DNA of 64,000 bases from Exiguobacterium chiriqhucha RW-2 (lineage in GTDB: Bacteria > Bacillota > Bacilli > Exiguobacteriales > Exiguobacteriaceae). Where the stretch lies: NCBI RefSeq assembly GCF_000416965.1, contig NZ_ATCL01000020.1, forward strand, positions 496,001-560,000, written 5' to 3'. The notes below the pieces were generated by a model. That model was given only the letters and a program-made list of their open reading frames with translations, did no database searches and was not told the DNA's origin. Position 1 is the stretch's first letter, and each line of letters starts with the position of its first letter. The translations under genes and the position numbers were made by a program. Positions 61,556 through 64,000 of the stretch are shown here, piece by piece.

Positions 61556-61925
61556 TGCGGCGACGAACCAGGAGGCGGGTGAGAACGGTCTTGGCGTCTG
61601 GGTCAAGACGACCGACGGCACGGTGTCCACGTACATCGCCAAACGCGTCGGGTTGACGAGCGTTCAGGCGGAGCTCGCCGCGCTCGCGTTCGCCCTCGAA
61701 CAAGCACACGAACTGACGGGCGAATCGACGTTCATGTTCTATTCAGACGCCGAGACGGTCGTACGGGCGCTTGAACAGCGCTTCCTCAAAGACCAATCGA
61801 TGCGTCCGTTGTTCGTCAAGACGCTAACGCTGTATGACGAATTGCCGAATAAGTTCATCAAATGGATTCCGCGAGCAGAGAACCGGGCTCACGACGTGGC
61901 GAAACGGGCATTGATGACGGGCTAA
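61536..61925 (+). CDS. RNase H-like protein (YpeP type)
   Basis: A 129-residue RNase H fold. The acidic positions appear as IYFDAATN (D near residue 6), VQAELAALAFAL (E near 48), YSDAETVV (D near 71) and RAENRAHDVAKRA (D near 119), so the active site seems complete. In Bacillus, YpeP lies beside YpcP in the same way. TTG 61536 follows GGGAGGCG and overlaps the exonuclease gene; the longer frame to 61431 is out of place. Pairing a 5' nuclease with RNase H suits primer or RNA-DNA hybrid removal. Confidence 0.84.
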   Translation: MVHIYFDAATNQEAGENGLGVWVKTTDGTVSTYIAKRVGLTSVQAELAALAFALEQAHELTGESTFMFYSDAETVVRALEQRFLKDQSMRPLFVKTLTLYDELPNKFIKWIPRAENRAHDVAKRALMTG

Positions 61926-61950
61926 AAGTCGGGCGTAGGCCCGACTTTTT
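61924..61950 (+). terminator. Rho-independent terminator of the nuclease operon
   Basis: Perfect stem AAAAGTCGGGC / GCCCGACTTTT, loop GTAG, T run; it overlaps the stop codon. Confidence 0.92.
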
Positions 61951-62031
61951 GTCAATTGCAGGGGAATGATTTCTTTTTTGCAAAAGTTTCGCTAAAATGA
62001 AAGCGTAGTCAAAAAAAGAGGGGGAATTTTC

Positions 62032-63432
62032 ATGGAATATCGGATCGAACGGGACACGATGGGGGAAATCAACGTTCCGGCTTCAGCCAAATGGGGAGCC
62101 CAAACACAGCGCAGTCTAGAGAACTTTAAAATCGGGACGGAAAAAATGCCGCTTGAGGTCGTGCATGCCTTCGCGATTTTGAAAAAAGGTGCCGCACTCG
62201 CCAACGCCGAGCTCGGTGTGTTGGAGCAAGCGAAAGCCGACGTCATCGCCGAAGTCGCAGATGAGATCGTCGCTGGGCAACATGACGCCGAGTTTCCACT
62301 CGTCGTCTGGCAGACGGGTTCAGGGACACAGTCGAACATGAACGTCAACGAAGTCATCGCCCACTTGGCTAACGATAAGTTGAAGGAGCGTGGTCAGACG
62401 CTTACGATCCATCCGAATGACGACGTCAACAAGTCGCAAAGCTCGAACGACACGTATCCGACGGCGATGCACATTGCGGCCATCCTAGCAGTCGAGGATC
62501 ATGTGTTGCCGTCAATCGAGGCGCTCCACGCGACGCTCGCGAAGAAAGCCGAGTCATTCATGGACATCGTCAAGATCGGTCGGACGCACTTGCAAGACGC
62601 GACGCCGGTCACGCTCGGTCAAGAGATTAGCGGTTGGGTCCGTATGCTCGAGCTGTCGAAACAGATGATTGAGCGTACGCTCGAACCGTTGACAGAGCTC
62701 GCCCTCGGCGGGACGGCAGTCGGGACGGGCATCAACGCCCATCCACAGTTCGGCGAAGTCGTGGCCGAGAAAATCTCGCAAGAGACCGGCAAACAGTTCA
62801 TCACGGCCGTCAACAAGTTCCATGCGCTCACGAGCCACGATCAGCTCGTATTCACACATGGTGCCTTGAAAGCACTCGCCATGGACGCGATGAAGATCGC
62901 CAACGACGTCCGTTGGCTCGCTTCTGGTCCGCGTGCCGGTATCGGCGAGATTTTGATTCCGGAAAACGAACCGGGTAGCTCGATCATGCCAGGTAAAGTC
63001 AACCCGACGCAGAGCGAGGCGTTGACGATGGTCGCGGCTCAAGTGCTCGGTAATGATGCGACAATCGGATTCGGGGCGAGCCAAGGAAACTTTGAGTTGA
63101 ACGTGTTCAAGCCTGTCATCATGTACAACTTCCTCCAGACGTGCCGCCTGTTGACGGACAGTCTACATTCGTTCGACGTGCATTGCGCCGTCGGCATCGA
63201 ACCGGATTTGGACGTCATCGCACACAACGTGGAACGGTCGCTCATGCTCGTGACGGCACTCAACCCGCATATCGGTTACGAGAACGCAGCCAAAATCGCG
63301 AAACTCGCCCATAAAAATGGGACGTCGTTGAAGGAAGCGGCGCTCGAGACTGGACTATTGACGGAAGAGCAGTTCGATCAATGGATTCGTCCGGAAGAGA
63401 TGACATCTCCTAACCTAAAAGTTGGTAAATAA
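62032..63432 (+). CDS. fumC: Fumarate hydratase, class II
   Basis: A 466-residue member of the fumarase/aspartase superfamily. [52 protein letters not shown] and the superfamily signature [16 protein letters not shown] (mobile loop with catalytic serine, near residue 318) are present, and the start and length are typical of FumC rather than aspartase. It hydrates fumarate to malate in the TCA cycle without an Fe-S cluster. The start follows AGAGGGGGAA. Confidence 0.96.
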   Translation: MEYRIERDTMGEINVPASAKWGAQTQRSLENFKIGTEKMPLEVVHAFAILKKGAALANAELGVLEQAKADVIAEVADEIVAGQHDAEFPLVVWQTGSGTQSNMNVNEVIAHLANDKLKERGQTLTIHPNDDVNKSQSSNDTYPTAMHIAAILAVEDHVLPSIEALHATLAKKAESFMDIVKIGRTHLQDATPVTLGQEISGWVRMLELSKQMIERTLEPLTELALGGTAVGTGINAHPQFGEVVAEKISQETGKQFITAVNKFHALTSHDQLVFTHGALKALAMDAMKIANDVRWLASGPRAGIGEILIPENEPGSSIMPGKVNPTQSEALTMVAAQVLGNDATIGFGASQGNFELNVFKPVIMYNFLQTCRLLTDSLHSFDVHCAVGIEPDLDVIAHNVERSLMLVTALNPHIGYENAAKIAKLAHKNGTSLKEAALETGLLTEEQFDQWIRPEEMTSPNLKVGK

Positions 63433-63435
63433 GGG

Positions 63436-63462
63436 AAGGGCGGTCCATGACCGCTCTTTAAT
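63436..63462 (+). terminator. Probable terminator after fumC
   Basis: Ten-position stem AAGGGCGGTC / GACCGCTCTT (one G-U and one G-C), loop CAT, then TAATTATT; a weak T run. Confidence 0.6.
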
Positions 63463-63601
63463 TATTGTCTATTAGGTCGTAAGCACTAACTTTCTGTAAA
63501 ACAATAGGGAAAAAATAAGTAAATAGTTGTATTTTCGTGGATGAAGTCGCATAATCATAGTCAGAAGCGAATATCGGGAGAACGAAACTGGGGGGTCGGG
63601 A

Positions 63602-64000
63602 ATGAAGCAGCAACTCACAGATCGTATACATAAGATTTTGGCGCAAATCACGAGCGCGAGACAGATTCAAACAACAGACATCGAGTTTTTATTGGATTGG
63701 ATGAAACAAGAAGTGAAACAGCGACGGTTCATGCACTTGCTTGAAATCTTCAGTCGTGTCGAATCTGACGTGCGTGAGTTGCCGGCCGTCCTGACGCAAG
63801 CAGAAGCGATGGCATTGATTGCCCCGGTGAAACGATACATCCATACGATCCTCGGCATCGAGCAAGAAGACGAGGACCTCGTCTTGATTTTGTCGAACAA
63901 CTTTGCGACGTTCAGTCGTTATAAGCCGCGGGTGGAAAAGCTCGGGGCGCGTCCTGTCTTTTTACAGACGTTAGAAGAAGCCGTCGAATACGATTATGAA
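63602..64000 (+). CDS. Unknown protein, 3' end outside the window
   Basis: An open frame of 133 codons that runs off the right edge. ATG 63602 follows GGGGGTCGGGA. The visible part is helical and charged: MKQQLTDRIHKILAQITSAR, FLLDWMKQEVKQRRFMHLLE, then DEDLVLILSNNFATFSRYKP. No signal peptide, membrane segment or known motif was seen, and no family was recognised. It lies 169 bases after fumC beyond a probable terminator, so it likely has its own promoter. Confidence 0.65.
   Translation, partial: MKQQLTDRIHKILAQITSARQIQTTDIEFLLDWMKQEVKQRRFMHLLEIFSRVESDVRELPAVLTQAEAMALIAPVKRYIHTILGIEQEDEDLVLILSNNFATFSRYKPRVEKLGARPVFLQTLEEAVEYDYE

Overview
The window looks like a chromosomal segment of a non-sporulating member of the Bacillales, most likely Exiguobacterium. 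The reasons are a moderate GC content with many GTC/GAC/CTC codons, Gram-positive AGGAGG-type ribosome binding sites, frequent GTG/TTG starts, and Bacillus-like gene neighbourhoods (xpaC-telA, ricA-mutS-mutL without cotE between them, miaA-hfq, a hisZ-dependent short hisG). The genus is an inference from gene content. No rRNA, tRNA, CRISPR or prophage was seen, and no gap without a gene is longer than about 220 bases.

Layout. 1-12.5 kb: a partial FAD monooxygenase, a Nudix hydrolase, a DUF2187 protein, a DUF2157 / GDYXXLXY membrane pair, a secreted 3D-domain protein with WalR-like sites upstream, a two-gene osmolyte/ergothioneine-type ABC transporter with a coupled lipid kinase, an NSS transporter, xpaC-telA and a dCMP deaminase. 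12.5-13.2 kb: an unknown gene and two candidate small transcripts. 13.2-21.1 kb: hisJ divergent from a ten-gene hisZGDCBHAFIE operon in which every junction overlaps; together they encode all steps from PRPP to histidine. 21.1-26.3 kb: a TIM-barrel-like protein of unknown role, a sugar acetyltransferase, an IS1182-type element inserted within 4-5 bases of the stop codons of two convergent genes, then a second hisC coupled to an amino-acid binding lipoprotein. 26.4-30.6 kb: a leftward accessory cluster of small kinases, an APH-like kinase, a VOC protein and acetyltransferases; three of its genes are broken (in-frame stop, frameshift, GNAT relic).

30.7-38.4 kb: a carotenoid-desaturase-like oxidoreductase, an ElaA-type acetyltransferase, ricA, mutS, mutL and rplY/ctc with a SigB-like promoter. 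38.5-41.9 kb: an anaerobic block with an FNT channel (Rex-like operator on its promoter) and nrdD-nrdG (a 51-base palindrome carrying two NrdR-like boxes just upstream). 41.9-50.3 kb: an FAH-family protein, an HtrA-like protease, a DoxX-like protein, an M20 amidohydrolase, an NhaC-type transporter, a novel-looking regulator, a dipeptide epimerase and a GNAT. The transporter and the regulator/epimerase intergenic region share a tandem 11-base repeat operator, so these genes look like one peptide or acyl-amino-acid utilisation regulon. 50.3-64 kb: an SGNH hydrolase, an ABC-2 exporter, a thermolysin-type protease, PPK2, an AmiS/UreI channel, a 31-residue membrane peptide, miaA-hfq, an unknown gene under a CcpA-like site, a nucleic-acid operon (YhaM-like nuclease, COG0523 GTPase, 5'-3' exonuclease, RNase H-like protein), fumC and a partial unknown gene.

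The strongest candidate for an undescribed system is the 44.5-50.3 kb peptide/epimerase regulon with its regulator and direct-repeat operators. All family assignments are from reading motifs; no database search was run.
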